From the NCBI GenBank assembly GCA_002281855.1, contig NCHQ01000003.1, forward strand, positions 124,001 to 188,000: DNA of 64,000 nucleotides, in the 5' to 3' direction. Every line of letters starts with the position of its first letter. The stretch's first letter is position 1. The notes beneath the pieces are model-generated. The model searched no databases. It had not been told where the DNA came from and was given only the letters and a program-made list of their open reading frames with translations. Made by a program: the position numbers and the translations under genes. The DNA comes from Rhodospirillales bacterium 24-66-33. GTDB lineage: Bacteria > Pseudomonadota > Alphaproteobacteria > Reyranellales > Reyranellaceae. Shown in pieces: positions 35,530 through 44,289 of the stretch.

Positions 35530-35916
35530 TCAGAGGCGCGACACCACTCTCCGCAGCTTCTCGCGGACCTGCTCGGCCGCCTGCTTGAGGCGGGGATTTT
35601 CGACCGCCATCATCGAAGCCACGGGATCGATCGCCGCGACCTCGACCTTACCGTCCGCCGTTTCCTGAAGCACGACGTTGCACGGCAGCATGGTGCCGAT
35701 GTTGGCTTCGATCTGCAGCGCCTCATGGGCAAGCTTGGGATTGCAAGCGCCGAGGATCCGGTAGCGGCGGAAGTCGACGCCGATCTTCTTCTTCAGCGTA
35801 TCCGCAACGTCGATCTCGGTGAGGACGCCGAAGCCCTCTTCCTTGAGCGCCTCCGTCGTACGGCGAACCGCCTCGTCGAATCCCGGGCCGAGCGTCGTGC
35901 CGATGTAATAGGACAT
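35530..35916 (-). CDS. DUF302 domain protein
   Basis: 128-residue protein of the DUF302 family, small alpha/beta proteins of unknown function common next to sulfide and sulfur genes. The family-like elements are EEGFGVLTEIDVADTLKKK, YRILGACNPKLAHEAL and IGTMLPCNVVLQE, with two cysteines (in GACNP and LPCNV). The ATG at 35916 gives the usual MSYY start; the frame is open 15 codons upstream. It follows the sqr gene by 13 bases and is surely in its operon. Confidence 0.88.
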   Translation of the reverse strand: MSYYIGTTLGPGFDEAVRRTTEALKEEGFGVLTEIDVADTLKKKIGVDFRRYRILGACNPKLAHEALQIEANIGTMLPCNVVLQETADGKVEVAAIDPVASMMAVENPRLKQAAEQVREKLRRVVSRL

Positions 35917-35929
35917 GTCGTGTTTCCTT

Positions 35930-37252
35930 TCAGGCCGCGCGTTCGGGCGGCTGGGTTTCACTCTGTTCCGGGCGCAGACGGTCGATGCCCAGGACCTTCA
36001 TCATCAATCGCTCATATGCCGGCTCTCCGGCACCACTGCGCACCTTGTGAAGGAAGTACTTCTCGAAGCCGACCTTGGCGGCATGCACCCAGTAGCCGCG
36101 GCTCGACCAGTTGACGTTGCGCGGGGGAATCTGGGGCAGCGCGACGAAGGCGACGCCGTCGTTGCCGAAGTCTGCAAGGCAGACGGCATTCCAGGTGGGT
36201 TCGCTCGACGGCGTGCGGCCGGCGATCAGGGCCGCGATGTTCTGCGCAACCGCTGCGACCATCGACTCGATCATGTAACCGGTCTTGGGAACGCCGACGG
36301 GCACAGGGGTCGGCTCGTAGGGCGGGATGGCGATGCAGACACCGACGGCAAAGACGTTCCCGTAAGCTGGGTTGCGCTGGTGCTTGTCGACCAGCACGAA
36401 GCCGCGCGGATTGGCGAGGCCCGGCACCCCCTTGCCGTCGTCTCCCATCAGGCACGGGACGCCGCGGAACGCCGGGATCAGCATCGTGAGCTTGGCCGGG
36501 AAGCGGTGCTGCGGACCGGGTTTGCCGTCGGCAACGATCTCGGTGCAGTCGACGCCATCCGCCTCGACCCGGTCGATCCGGGCGCTGGTCACCCATTTGA
36601 TGTCGTGATCGCGCAACACCGATTCCAGCAGGCCCTTGGTGTCGCCCACCCCGCCCAGCCCGAGATGGCCGATATAGGGTTCGGCCGTGACGAACGTGAT
36701 CGGCACGCGGTTGCGAATCTTGCGCCGGCGCAGGTCGGTGCTCAGCATCAGGGCGAATTCGTAGGCAGGACCGAAGCAGGAAGCGCCCTGCACGGCGCCG
36801 ACGACGATCGGACCGGGGTCGGCGCAGAACTGGTCCCACCGGTCCGCCGCCGCTTCGGCATGATCGACGTGACAGACCGAGAGGCTGTGTGCGTCCGGAC
36901 CCAGGCCCGGAACCTCGTCGAAGGCGAGTGCCGGGCCGGTCGCAATGACCAGATAGTCGTAGGAGATGCGGCGGCCGTCGTTCAGTTCGATGGCGTTCTC
37001 AGCAGGATGCAGGCGCCTCGCACCACTGGCATCGAATCCGATACCGAGTCCCTCCAGCACCCCGGGCAAATGGACCTTGATGTCTTCGGGTTTGCGCCAA
37101 CCCAGGGCGACCCAGGGATTGGACGGCACGAAGTGGAACCACTCGGAATCGGAAACGACGGTGACGTCCGCTGTGCGGCCGACGACCGACCTCAGTTCGT
37201 ACGCCATCGAAATTCCGCCGATTCCAGCCCCGACGACGACGATCTTAGGCAT
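35930..37252 (-). CDS. sqr: Sulfide:quinone oxidoreductase
   Basis: 440-residue membrane-associated FAD enzyme that oxidises sulfide to sulfane sulfur and reduces the quinone pool. The FAD-binding start is KIVVVGAGIGGISMAYEL. Three cysteines lie at SQR-like positions: Cys127 (SVCHVDHAEAA), Cys159 (GASCFGPAYEF) and Cys306 (VGVCIAIPP), the last two being the likely redox/polysulfide pair. A second conserved segment is TGYMIESMVAAVAQNI. Spacing between Cys159 and Cys306 is somewhat shorter than in well-studied SQRs, so a related flavoprotein is not excluded. Operon with DUF302; regulator BigR/SqrR and DUF2892 genes lie upstream on the same strand. Confidence 0.87.
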   Translation of the reverse strand: MPKIVVVGAGIGGISMAYELRSVVGRTADVTVVSDSEWFHFVPSNPWVALGWRKPEDIKVHLPGVLEGLGIGFDASGARRLHPAENAIELNDGRRISYDYLVIATGPALAFDEVPGLGPDAHSLSVCHVDHAEAAADRWDQFCADPGPIVVGAVQGASCFGPAYEFALMLSTDLRRRKIRNRVPITFVTAEPYIGHLGLGGVGDTKGLLESVLRDHDIKWVTSARIDRVEADGVDCTEIVADGKPGPQHRFPAKLTMLIPAFRGVPCLMGDDGKGVPGLANPRGFVLVDKHQRNPAYGNVFAVGVCIAIPPYEPTPVPVGVPKTGYMIESMVAAVAQNIAALIAGRTPSSEPTWNAVCLADFGNDGVAFVALPQIPPRNVNWSSRGYWVHAAKVGFEKYFLHKVRSGAGEPAYERLMMKVLGIDRLRPEQSETQPPERAA

Positions 37253-37305
37253 GGCATCCTCCGATCTTCAGACCAACAGCGTTTCACATCCAACGGTGGC
37301 GGTCT

Positions 37306-37319
37306 TTGCGATGAATCAA
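37306..37319 (-). promoter_or_regulatory. Candidate FNR/FixK-type box upstream of sqr
   Basis: Read on the minus strand, TTGATTCATCGCAA has one perfect half-site (TTGAT) and a 3/5 match in the other (CGCAA), with the right 4-base spacing. Its centre is about 60 bases from the sqr start codon, nearly the same distance as the perfect trxC box. Similarity and placement are the only evidence. Confidence 0.45.
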
Positions 37320-37403
37320 GGAACACCGGCGCCCAACGTCCATGCTGCATCGATGAAGCACAGCCGCCCCATCGAGCGCAGCGAGATCATATGGCTGCGG
37401 GCG

Positions 37404-37607
37404 TCAGGAGAAGGCGGTACCGGCCTTGAATCCGAGGCGCTTGAAGATCATCGCCGCGGGACAGAACCCGGTGAACGAGGCCTGCACGAGGTTGAGCCCG
37501 ACGAAGGCGGTGAACAGCAGCCAGTTGGGGCTGTGGAAATGGCTCAGCACGAGGCTCACCAGGATCATCATTCCGGCAAAGGCCATCACGGCACGGTCGA
37601 TCGACAT
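37404..37607 (-). CDS. DUF2892 (YgaP-like) small membrane protein
   Basis: 67-residue protein with two membrane segments ([18 protein letters not shown] and [17 protein letters not shown]) ending in a [12 protein letters not shown] motif, as in the DUF2892 family and the membrane part of the rhodanese YgaP. Such proteins accompany sulfide-detoxification genes and may move or bind reduced sulfur. The start is preceded by GGAGGAGACAACC. It follows the regulator gene by 18 bases and is 151 bases from sqr. Confidence 0.85.
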   Translation of the reverse strand: MSIDRAVMAFAGMMILVSLVLSHFHSPNWLLFTAFVGLNLVQASFTGFCPAAMIFKRLGFKAGTAFS

Positions 37608-37625
37608 GGTTGTCTCCTCCTCACG

Positions 37626-37934
37626 TTACCGGCGATGCGCCGGGCGACAATAGACACCTTGCAGAGCTCCGATCACCTCGCCGACGCTGCTGTCGGCCAG
37701 CGAATAGTGGATCGTCTGCGCCTCCCGGCGCGCCTTCACCAATCCCGCGTCGCGCAGCCTGGCGAGATGCTGCGACAGCGCCGACTGGCTGAGCCCGACG
37801 ATGGGTTCGAGTTCACCCACGGTGCGTTCGCCGTTCACGAGCTCACACAGGATGATCAGACGCCGGTCGTTCGCGATCGACTTCAGGAAGGAAGCCGCCT
37901 CGACGGCGCGGGATCGAAGCTCCTCTATATTCAT
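37626..37934 (-). CDS. bigR: ArsR-family sulfide-responsive repressor (BigR/SqrR type)
   Basis: 102-residue winged-helix repressor. The HTH is VGELEPIVGLSQSALSQHLARL. Two cysteines, Cys30 (RRLIILCEL) and Cys96 (GVYCRP), are 66 residues apart, exactly the spacing of the persulfide-sensing Cys41/Cys107 pair in SqrR and equivalent to that of BigR. In those proteins a tetrasulfide bridge formed by sulfane sulfur releases DNA. ArsR metal-site residues (ELCVCDL-like) are absent. The ATG at 37934 is chosen because upstream residues are hydrophobic and non-family. It is first in a run with DUF2892 and sqr and divergent from the RND pump genes. Confidence 0.88.
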   Translation of the reverse strand: MNIEELRSRAVEAASFLKSIANDRRLIILCELVNGERTVGELEPIVGLSQSALSQHLARLRDAGLVKARREAQTIHYSLADSSVGEVIGALQGVYCRPAHRR

Positions 37935-37936
37935 AG

Positions 37937-37959
37937 TTGCTAATTTAGTTTTTGCTAAT
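37937..37959. promoter_or_regulatory. Candidate BigR/SqrR operator region
   Basis: Two direct copies of TTGCTAAT (37937-37944 and 37952-37959), 15 bases apart, lie in an unusually AT-rich 73-base gap between the divergent regulator and RND adaptor genes. BigR-type sites are AT-rich and placed like this. The exact bound bases are not known. Confidence 0.45.
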
Positions 37960-38007
37960 ATATATGTCAAGCCCGCCGCAAGGAGGGCCGCCACTTAGGA
38001 ACGCAAC

Positions 38008-38976
38008 ATGATCCGTATGACCGCCGCCGCCACGCTTCTGCTGGCGGGCTTCCTCTCACCCGCCGCCGCCCAGCAGACCGTCACCCGGCAGCAGGTCGAC
38101 GACCGGAAGGCCGTCATCGCGACGGTGGAACCGATCCGGGAGCTGGTAGCCCGCGCGCGCATCGGCGGCACGATCGTCGCGCTCTCCGTGCGCGAGGGCG
38201 ATCAGGTGGCCGCCGGAGACCGCATTGCCCTCGTCGTCGATCCCAAACTCGCCCTGCAGATCCAGGCGCTCGAATCGCGAATCCAGGCGCAAAGCGCGGC
38301 CCGCGAGCAGGCCCAGATCGACCTGAACCGAATCGAACAATTGCGGACGTCGGGCACCGTCTCCCAGGCCCAGCTCGATCAGGCACGCACGCGGCTCAAC
38401 ATGGCCGAACGGACTTATCTGGCGCTGCGTTCCGACCGCGAGGTCGTCGAGCAGCAGTCGACCGAGGGCGGCGTTCTGGCGCCGGCATCGGGTCGCGTGC
38501 TCAAGGTTCCGGTATCGGTCGGCAGTGTCGTGCTCCCGGGCGAGACGATCGCCACCCTGGCCACCGACAACTACATCCTGCGCCTGCAGCTTCCCGAACG
38601 GCACGCCCGCTTCATGAAGGCGGGCGACGAGATCCTCGTGGGATCTCGCGGCCTCCAGCAGCAGGACCAGGAGACGCTACGCCCGGGCCGCGTGCGGCTG
38701 GTCTATCCGCAGATCGACCAGGGAAGGGTGATTGCGGATGCCGAAGTCGACGGGCTGGGGGACTTCTTCGTCGGCGAACGCACGCGGGTCTACGTCACCA
38801 CCGGCAAGCGCGACGCGCTGGTGGTACCGGCCGACCTCGTCTACCGCCGCTACGGCGTCAGCTACGTGAAGCTGAAGGACGGCACAGAGGTCGTGGTCCA
38901 GCCCGGACTGCCGGTCGACGGCGGCATCGAAATACTATCCGGGCTCAACGAAGGCGACGCGGTGGTCCGGCCATGA
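38008..38976 (+). CDS. RND efflux periplasmic adaptor (membrane fusion protein)
   Basis: 322-residue exported adaptor linking an RND pump to an outer-membrane channel. A signal peptide (MTAAATLLLAGFLSPAAAQ) is followed by a lipoyl half-motif (RIGGTIVALSVREGDQVAAGD), a coiled-coil hairpin (about residues 75-150, rich in Q, E and A), the second lipoyl half (GGVLAPASGRVLKVPVSVGSVV) and a beta-barrel domain. Its stop overlaps the pump start by four bases (ATGA). It is divergent from the sulfide-type repressor gene with a shared 73-base control region. Confidence 0.92.
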   Translation: MIRMTAAATLLLAGFLSPAAAQQTVTRQQVDDRKAVIATVEPIRELVARARIGGTIVALSVREGDQVAAGDRIALVVDPKLALQIQALESRIQAQSAAREQAQIDLNRIEQLRTSGTVSQAQLDQARTRLNMAERTYLALRSDREVVEQQSTEGGVLAPASGRVLKVPVSVGSVVLPGETIATLATDNYILRLQLPERHARFMKAGDEILVGSRGLQQQDQETLRPGRVRLVYPQIDQGRVIADAEVDGLGDFFVGERTRVYVTTGKRDALVVPADLVYRRYGVSYVKLKDGTEVVVQPGLPVDGGIEILSGLNEGDAVVRP

Positions 38977-41900
38977 AGCTCGGCATTTCCGGCGCCCTCA
39001 CCCGCGCCTCGATCTCCTCGCCCCTGACGCCTCTCTTCCTCGTGGCCGCCGTGCTCGTGGGGGCCCTGGCCTTGCTGTCGCTGCCACGCGAGGAGGAGCC
39101 GCAGATCAGTGTCCCGATGGTCGACATCCAGGTGGCGGCCAACGGCTACAAGGCCAGCGACGCCATCGAGCTGATCACCAAGCCGCTCGAGGACATCGTC
39201 AAGGCAATCAACGGCGTCGAACACGTCTATTCGTTCACCCAGGACGACGCCGTGCTGGTGACGGCGCGCTTCTTCGTGGGCACGTCTGAAGATGCCGCCC
39301 TGCTGCGCATCCACGAGAAGATCCGGGCCAACATCGTCGATCTGCCGAAGGGAATTCCCGAGCCGCTGATCGTCGGCCGCGGCATCAATGACGTGGCGAT
39401 CATTGCCCTGACGCTCGAACCGAAGCCTGGCGCGGCGGCGCGCTGGAGCGACAACGGCCTGTTCCAGATCGCCGACGAGCTGCGCCACGAACTCGTCAAG
39501 ACCGACGATGTCGGCCTCAGCTACATCGTCGGCGGCAGCCCCAACCAGATCCGGGTCGAGCCCGACCCGGAGCGCCTGGCGCTCTACGGCATCACGCTCA
39601 ACCAGCTCGTCGACAAGCTGGCCAACGCCAACCGGTCGTTCGTGGCCGGCGCCTTCCGGCAGCTCAACCGAACGGTGCCCGTGGTGGTCGGACAGACCCT
39701 GCAGGGCGTACCCGACGTCGGCCTGCTGCTGCTCACGTCGCGCGATGGCCGTCCCGTCTACGTCAAGGACGTTGCCAGCATCGTGGTCGGCGCCGCCGAG
39801 CCGGGCCACCGGACCTGGACCCTGACCCGCGGCACCTCGGGCGAACTTGAGACCCGTCCCATGGTGACGCTCGCCTTCGCAAAGCGCAGTGGCGCCAACG
39901 CGGTCATCGTCGCCGACCAGATCCTCGAGCGGCTGAAGTCGGTGCAGGGCGCCCTGGTGCCCGACGACGTCACCGTCACGGTCAGCCGGAACTACGGCGA
40001 GACGGCAACCGAGAAGGCCGACGAGCTTCTGTTCCATCTCGCTCTCGCGACCGTTTCGATCGTGCTGCTGATCGCGATCACCGTCGGCTGGCGCGAAGGC
40101 GTCGTCGTCCTGGTGGTGATCCCGACCACGATCCTGCTCACCCTCTTCGCCTCATGGCTGATGGGTTACACCATCAACCGGGTCAGCCTGTTCGCGCTGA
40201 TCTTCTCGATCGGCATCCTGGTCGACGACGCGATCGTCGTGGTCGAAAACATCGTGCGGCACTGGCAGGCGCGCGGTGGAGCCGATCTCAAGACCACCGC
40301 AATCGAGGCGGTTTCGGAGGTCGGCAATCCGACGATCGTCGCCACGCTCACCATCATCGTGGCCCTGCTGCCCATGATGTTCGTGAGCGGCCTGATGGGC
40401 CCCTACATGAGCCCGATCCCGGCCAACGCCTCGATGGCCATGATCTTTTCGTTCTTCGTCGCCGTCGTCATCACGCCGTGGCTGCTCTACCGCGTCGCCG
40501 GACGCCATTTCGCGAAGGCATCGCCGGCCGCGGGGGCAGCCCACGGCCATGGCGAGGGGGGCGTGCTCGGCCGGCTCTTCCTCAGGATCGCGCGACCGCT
40601 GCTACGGGGACGCCGACGTTCGGGCTTGTTCCTGCTGATTGTCGGCCTCGCCACGGCCGCGGTCTGCGTGCTGTTCTTCACCCGCGACGTCGCAGTCAAG
40701 CTGCTGCCCTTCGACAACAAGTCCGAACTGCAGGTCGTGGTCGACCTGCCGCAGGGCACGACCCTGGAAGAGACCGACCGCTTCCTGATGGCGGCGGCAA
40801 GTCGCCTGAAGGACCTGCCGGAGATGACCTCCATCGAGGTCCATGCGGGGACCGCGGCGCCGTTCAATTTCAACGGCCTGGTGCGCCACTCCTATCTCCG
40901 GGTGTCGCCGCAGCAGGGTGACCTCCAGATCAACCTCCTGCCCAAGGACAAGCGCGCCCGCGCCAGCCACGCGATCGCCCTGGACGTGCGCAAGCGGCTG
41001 GACGGCCTGGACCGGCCCGCGGGCAGCGTGGTCAAGGTCGTCGAAGTCCCGCCCGGCCCGCCCGTGCTCGCCACCCTGCTGGCCGAGATCTACGGTCCCG
41101 ACGAGAAGACGCGCCGTGAGACTGCGGTGAAGGTCCGCGAGGCCTTCGAGAAGGTGCCGTTCGTCGTCGATCTCGACGACACCTTCCGCCCGCCCGGCGA
41201 ACGCCTGCGCTTCTCGATCAACCAGGAGAATCTCGAATTCTACGGCGTCGAGGAGCAGGCGGTGTACGACACCATCGCCGCCATCATCGGCGGGGTGAAG
41301 GTCGGCTACTCGCAGCGCAGCCACAACGCGAAGCCCATCGAGATCGTGGTCAAGCTGCCGCGCAGCGCCGAGTCGCTGAGCGAACGCATCCTGTCGACGC
41401 CGCTGCCCGCAGGCGGCACCCGCCGCCAGGGGGCGAACGTCGAACTGGGCGACGTCGTGACGGTCAAGCGCGAGCCAGCTTCCTACACGCTGTTCCGGCG
41501 CGACGGTCGCTTCGCCGAAATGGTGCAGGCCGAGGTGGCCGGCCGTTTCGAGGCCCCGATCTACGGCATGCTGGCCGTCGAGGACGAGATCGCCAGGCTC
41601 GACTGGGGCAAGGCCGGGCCGCCCCGGATCCTCTATCACGGCCAACCGACCGACGAGTCCGGTCCCGCTCTGCTCTGGGACGGTGAATGGGAGGTGACCT
41701 ATGTCACCTTCCGCGACATGGGCGCCGCCTTCGGCGTGGCCATCCTCGGCATCTACCTGCTGGTCGTGGCCCAGTTCGGCTCCTACCGTCTGCCGCTGGT
41801 GATCCTGACGCCCGTGCCGCTTACCCTCATCGGCATCGTGCTGGGTCACTGGATGTTCGGCGCGCCGTTCACCGCGACCTCGATGATCGGCTTCATCGCC

Positions 41901-42203
41901 CTCGCCGGCATCATCGTGCGCAACTCGATCCTGCTGGTCGATTTCATCCAGCACCGCCGTGCCGAGGGCGCCGGTCTGCGCGACGCCCTGCTCGAAGCGG
42001 GCGCGATCCGCTTCAAGCCGATCTTCCTGACGGCCGCCGCCGCCATGATCGGCGCCGCCTTCATCCTCACCGACCCGATCTTTCAGGGGCTGGCGATCTC
42101 GATGGTGTTCGGGCTCGCGTCCTCGACCGCCCTCACAGTGCTGGTGATCCCGGCACTCTACGTCTGGCTGCGCGACGACGGGAAGGACGCGAGCGCGCCT
42201 TGA
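38973..42203 (+). CDS. RND efflux transporter permease
   Basis: 1076-residue inner-membrane proton-driven pump of the RND superfamily (AcrB/MexF/CusA fold) with twelve membrane segments and two large periplasmic loops. The TM4 proton-relay aspartates are in GILVDDAIVVVENIV. The N-terminus (SPLTPLFLVAAVLVGALALLSLPREEEPQI) belongs to a subgroup with short adaptors and no outer-membrane gene in the operon. Lack of the CusA Met triad by eye argues against copper/silver efflux. The substrate is unknown; linkage to the sulfide repressor raises the possibility of export of sulfur compounds. Confidence 0.93.
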   Translation: MKLGISGALTRASISSPLTPLFLVAAVLVGALALLSLPREEEPQISVPMVDIQVAANGYKASDAIELITKPLEDIVKAINGVEHVYSFTQDDAVLVTARFFVGTSEDAALLRIHEKIRANIVDLPKGIPEPLIVGRGINDVAIIALTLEPKPGAAARWSDNGLFQIADELRHELVKTDDVGLSYIVGGSPNQIRVEPDPERLALYGITLNQLVDKLANANRSFVAGAFRQLNRTVPVVVGQTLQGVPDVGLLLLTSRDGRPVYVKDVASIVVGAAEPGHRTWTLTRGTSGELETRPMVTLAFAKRSGANAVIVADQILERLKSVQGALVPDDVTVTVSRNYGETATEKADELLFHLALATVSIVLLIAITVGWREGVVVLVVIPTTILLTLFASWLMGYTINRVSLFALIFSIGILVDDAIVVVENIVRHWQARGGADLKTTAIEAVSEVGNPTIVATLTIIVALLPMMFVSGLMGPYMSPIPANASMAMIFSFFVAVVITPWLLYRVAGRHFAKASPAAGAAHGHGEGGVLGRLFLRIARPLLRGRRRSGLFLLIVGLATAAVCVLFFTRDVAVKLLPFDNKSELQVVVDLPQGTTLEETDRFLMAAASRLKDLPEMTSIEVHAGTAAPFNFNGLVRHSYLRVSPQQGDLQINLLPKDKRARASHAIALDVRKRLDGLDRPAGSVVKVVEVPPGPPVLATLLAEIYGPDEKTRRETAVKVREAFEKVPFVVDLDDTFRPPGERLRFSINQENLEFYGVEEQAVYDTIAAIIGGVKVGYSQRSHNAKPIEIVVKLPRSAESLSERILSTPLPAGGTRRQGANVELGDVVTVKREPASYTLFRRDGRFAEMVQAEVAGRFEAPIYGMLAVEDEIARLDWGKAGPPRILYHGQPTDESGPALLWDGEWEVTYVTFRDMGAAFGVAILGIYLLVVAQFGSYRLPLVILTPVPLTLIGIVLGHWMFGAPFTATSMIGFIALAGIIVRNSILLVDFIQHRRAEGAGLRDALLEAGAIRFKPIFLTAAAAMIGAAFILTDPIFQGLAISMVFGLASSTALTVLVIPALYVWLRDDGKDASAP

Positions 42204-42233
42204 GCATCGGGAAAGACGAACTCTTCCGGAGAT

Positions 42234-43196
42234 TCACCCGATCCGCTTGAGGACGGGTTCCGGCAGCGGTCCCTTGTTCACGGCGGCGATCGCTTCCTCG
42301 AGGTGCTGCAGCGTCGAGTAGCCGACCAGCATCGTCGAAACACTCGGATGAGAGATCACGAAGCGCTCGCCGAGTTCGGTGAGGCTCGCGGCCCCCGCCT
42401 CCCTTGCCAGAGGCTCCAGTGCGCGCGCGCGCGCCACGTCGCCCGCGAAGTCGGGGGCGGAGCCGATCGGCGGAACCTGTTGCTGGGCGAGCGGATGACG
42501 GTCCATCGTCCCGGCGAGTGCACCGCCCGCCAATGCACGGATCACGATCGTGCCCATCCCGGCGGCCTGGGCCCGGTCGAGCAGGCGGCCATAGTCCAGG
42601 CCGGGCGCGCCCTTGGGCATCGGCCCGCCGGCACTGGGGTTCAGGGCGTTGTAGACGACCTGAACCGTGTCGAAGAGCTTCGAGTCGACAGCCTTCAGCA
42701 ACGCGGCGGGCTCACCCACGCCGCTGAAGCCGATGAAGCGCGTCTTGCCGTGCTGCCGCAGCTTCTCCAGCGCCGGCACCACCTCGTTCAGCGCGATCTC
42801 GACATCCAGATTGTCGCCGCCGTCGCTGGCCGTCAGCGGATTGTGGAGTTGCAGCAGGTCGACATGGTCCCTCCCCATGCGTTTCAGGCTCTCCTCGGTC
42901 GACCGGACGATGAGCCCGGCGACGTCGGCGCGATCAGCAGCGGTGAGCCGGAATTTGGTGCCGACAACGACGTCGGCCTTGAGGGCCTTCAGCACGCGGC
43001 CGAGATTCTTCTCCGATTCGCCATCGCCATATTTCGCCGCCGTGTCGAAATAGTTGATGCCGGCCTCGATCGCCCGCGCCACGGCACGCTCCTGATCCTG
43101 AGCCGCCCCCTTGGTGAAGAGCCCGCCGACCGCGCCCGCGCCATATCCGAGCACTGAAACCTCGAGGCCCGTCCGGCCAAGCTTGCGCTTCTGCAC
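42234..43196 (-). CDS. Aldo/keto reductase
   Basis: 320-residue NADPH-dependent carbonyl reductase of the AKR superfamily, with a TIM-barrel fold. The catalytic tetrad is visible: Asp51 and Tyr56 (INYFDTAAKYGDGE), Lys81 (VVVGTKFRL) and His118 (DLLQLHNPL). The N-terminus MQKRKLGRTGLEVSVLGYG is standard, as is the length. Similar enzymes include L-fucose/galactose dehydrogenase-type and YakC-type reductases; I cannot say which. It is convergent with the RND pump and 48 bases downstream of the YdhR-like gene. Confidence 0.9.
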   Translation of the reverse strand: MQKRKLGRTGLEVSVLGYGAGAVGGLFTKGAAQDQERAVARAIEAGINYFDTAAKYGDGESEKNLGRVLKALKADVVVGTKFRLTAADRADVAGLIVRSTEESLKRMGRDHVDLLQLHNPLTASDGGDNLDVEIALNEVVPALEKLRQHGKTRFIGFSGVGEPAALLKAVDSKLFDTVQVVYNALNPSAGGPMPKGAPGLDYGRLLDRAQAAGMGTIVIRALAGGALAGTMDRHPLAQQQVPPIGSAPDFAGDVARARALEPLAREAGAASLTELGERFVISHPSVSTMLVGYSTLQHLEEAIAAVNKGPLPEPVLKRIG

Positions 43197-43244
43197 TGTT
43201 TCCTCCCTGTCATTTCTTTGGAGCGCGCAACGCCCGTTGCGCCG

Positions 43245-43559
43245 TCAAGCGTTCTCGATGCGAACCTGGCCCGTCTCGTTGTCCACGACCACGTGATTTT
43301 CATAGTAGGTGACAACCGGCCTGGCGCCGAAAGCGGTCTCCATGCGGGCCTCCCACTCCGGCGTGTACCAGGCGCGGGCTGCCGCTTCGGAAGCCCACAG
43401 ATAGACGCCGCCACCGCCCGCCTCGCCGTTGAGATAGTATTTCCTCAACAGGCCCTTTGCGCCGAGCGCGGTATAGGTAGGCGCCGACTTCATGGCGGCT
43501 TCGACGGCAGCGTCACGGGGACGCCTGGACATGGGGATTTGAACGATGGCGACGAACAT
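43245..43559 (-). CDS. YdhR-like antibiotic-biosynthesis-monooxygenase-fold protein
   Basis: 104-residue protein resembling the YdhR family (dimeric ferredoxin-like ABM fold). The start MFVAIVQIPM is a beta strand, followed by the helix-rich APTYTALGAKGLLRKYYLNGE and the hallmark GGGGVYLWASEAAARAWYTPEW. Members are annotated as putative monooxygenases but often lack shown activity. The start at 43559 is chosen by homology; the frame is open 21 codons upstream into the control region shared with the divergent HAD gene. Confidence 0.8.
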   Translation of the reverse strand: MFVAIVQIPMSRRPRDAAVEAAMKSAPTYTALGAKGLLRKYYLNGEAGGGGVYLWASEAAARAWYTPEWEARMETAFGARPVVTYYENHVVVDNETGQVRIENA

Positions 43560-43599
43560 GCTTGTTAGCCTACGGTCTGGACCCCTCTGGAGCAATTGA

Positions 43600-44289
43600 A
43601 TGGCCGCCCCCCTTCCAGGCATCGAGATGTGCGTCTTCGACGCCTATGGTACGCTGTTCGACTTCAATTCGGCGGTGGCGCGCCATCGGCGGACGGTCGG
43701 GCGTTCGGCCGACGCCCTGTCCGAACTGTGGCGAACCAAGCAGATCCAGTACACGTGGCTGCGCAACGCGATGGGCACCTATGCGCCATTCTGGCAGGTG
43801 ACCGGAGAGGCGCTCGACCACTGCCTGGCCGCCCATCGCATCACAGATCCCGTGGCGCGCGAGCGACTGATGAGCGCGTATCTGGCCCTCGATCCGTTTC
43901 CCGAGGCGCCGGGCATGCTGGCCTGCCTCGCGCGGGCCGGCAGGCGGACCGCCATCCTGTCCAACGGCAATCGCGACATGCTCGACCCGATGGTGGCGGC
44001 GTCTGGCCTCGCCAATCGTTTCGAGGCGGTGCTGAGCGTCGACGAGGCGGGTGTCTTCAAGCCCGATCCGCGCGTCTATCGCCTTGTCGAAGCGCGCTGC
44101 GGCGTCACGCCCGACAAAGTCTGCTTCCTCTCGTCGAACTGCTGGGATGCCCATGGCGCCGCGCAATTCGGCTTCCGAAGCGTCTGGGTGAACCGAACCG
44201 GCGCTCCCGACGATAACCTGCCCGGCACGCTTGCGGCTCAGATCCGCGATCTTTCCGACCTTCCCGACCTGATTGGTGTTCCACGATGA
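43600..44289 (+). CDS. L-2-haloacid dehalogenase-type HAD hydrolase
   Basis: 229-residue enzyme of the haloacid dehalogenase type II group, converting L-2-haloacids to D-2-hydroxyacids through an aspartyl ester. Visible residues are the nucleophile Asp14 in VFDAYGTLFD, the Arg45 region ELWRTKQIQYTWLR (halide cradle), LSNGN, the Lys in FKPDPRVY and SSNCWDAHGA near the end, all matching true haloacid dehalogenases. It overlaps the threonine dehydratase start by four bases, so they are cotranslated. A 2-haloacid substrate is plausible but unproven. Confidence 0.9.
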   Translation: MAAPLPGIEMCVFDAYGTLFDFNSAVARHRRTVGRSADALSELWRTKQIQYTWLRNAMGTYAPFWQVTGEALDHCLAAHRITDPVARERLMSAYLALDPFPEAPGMLACLARAGRRTAILSNGNRDMLDPMVAASGLANRFEAVLSVDEAGVFKPDPRVYRLVEARCGVTPDKVCFLSSNCWDAHGAAQFGFRSVWVNRTGAPDDNLPGTLAAQIRDLSDLPDLIGVPR

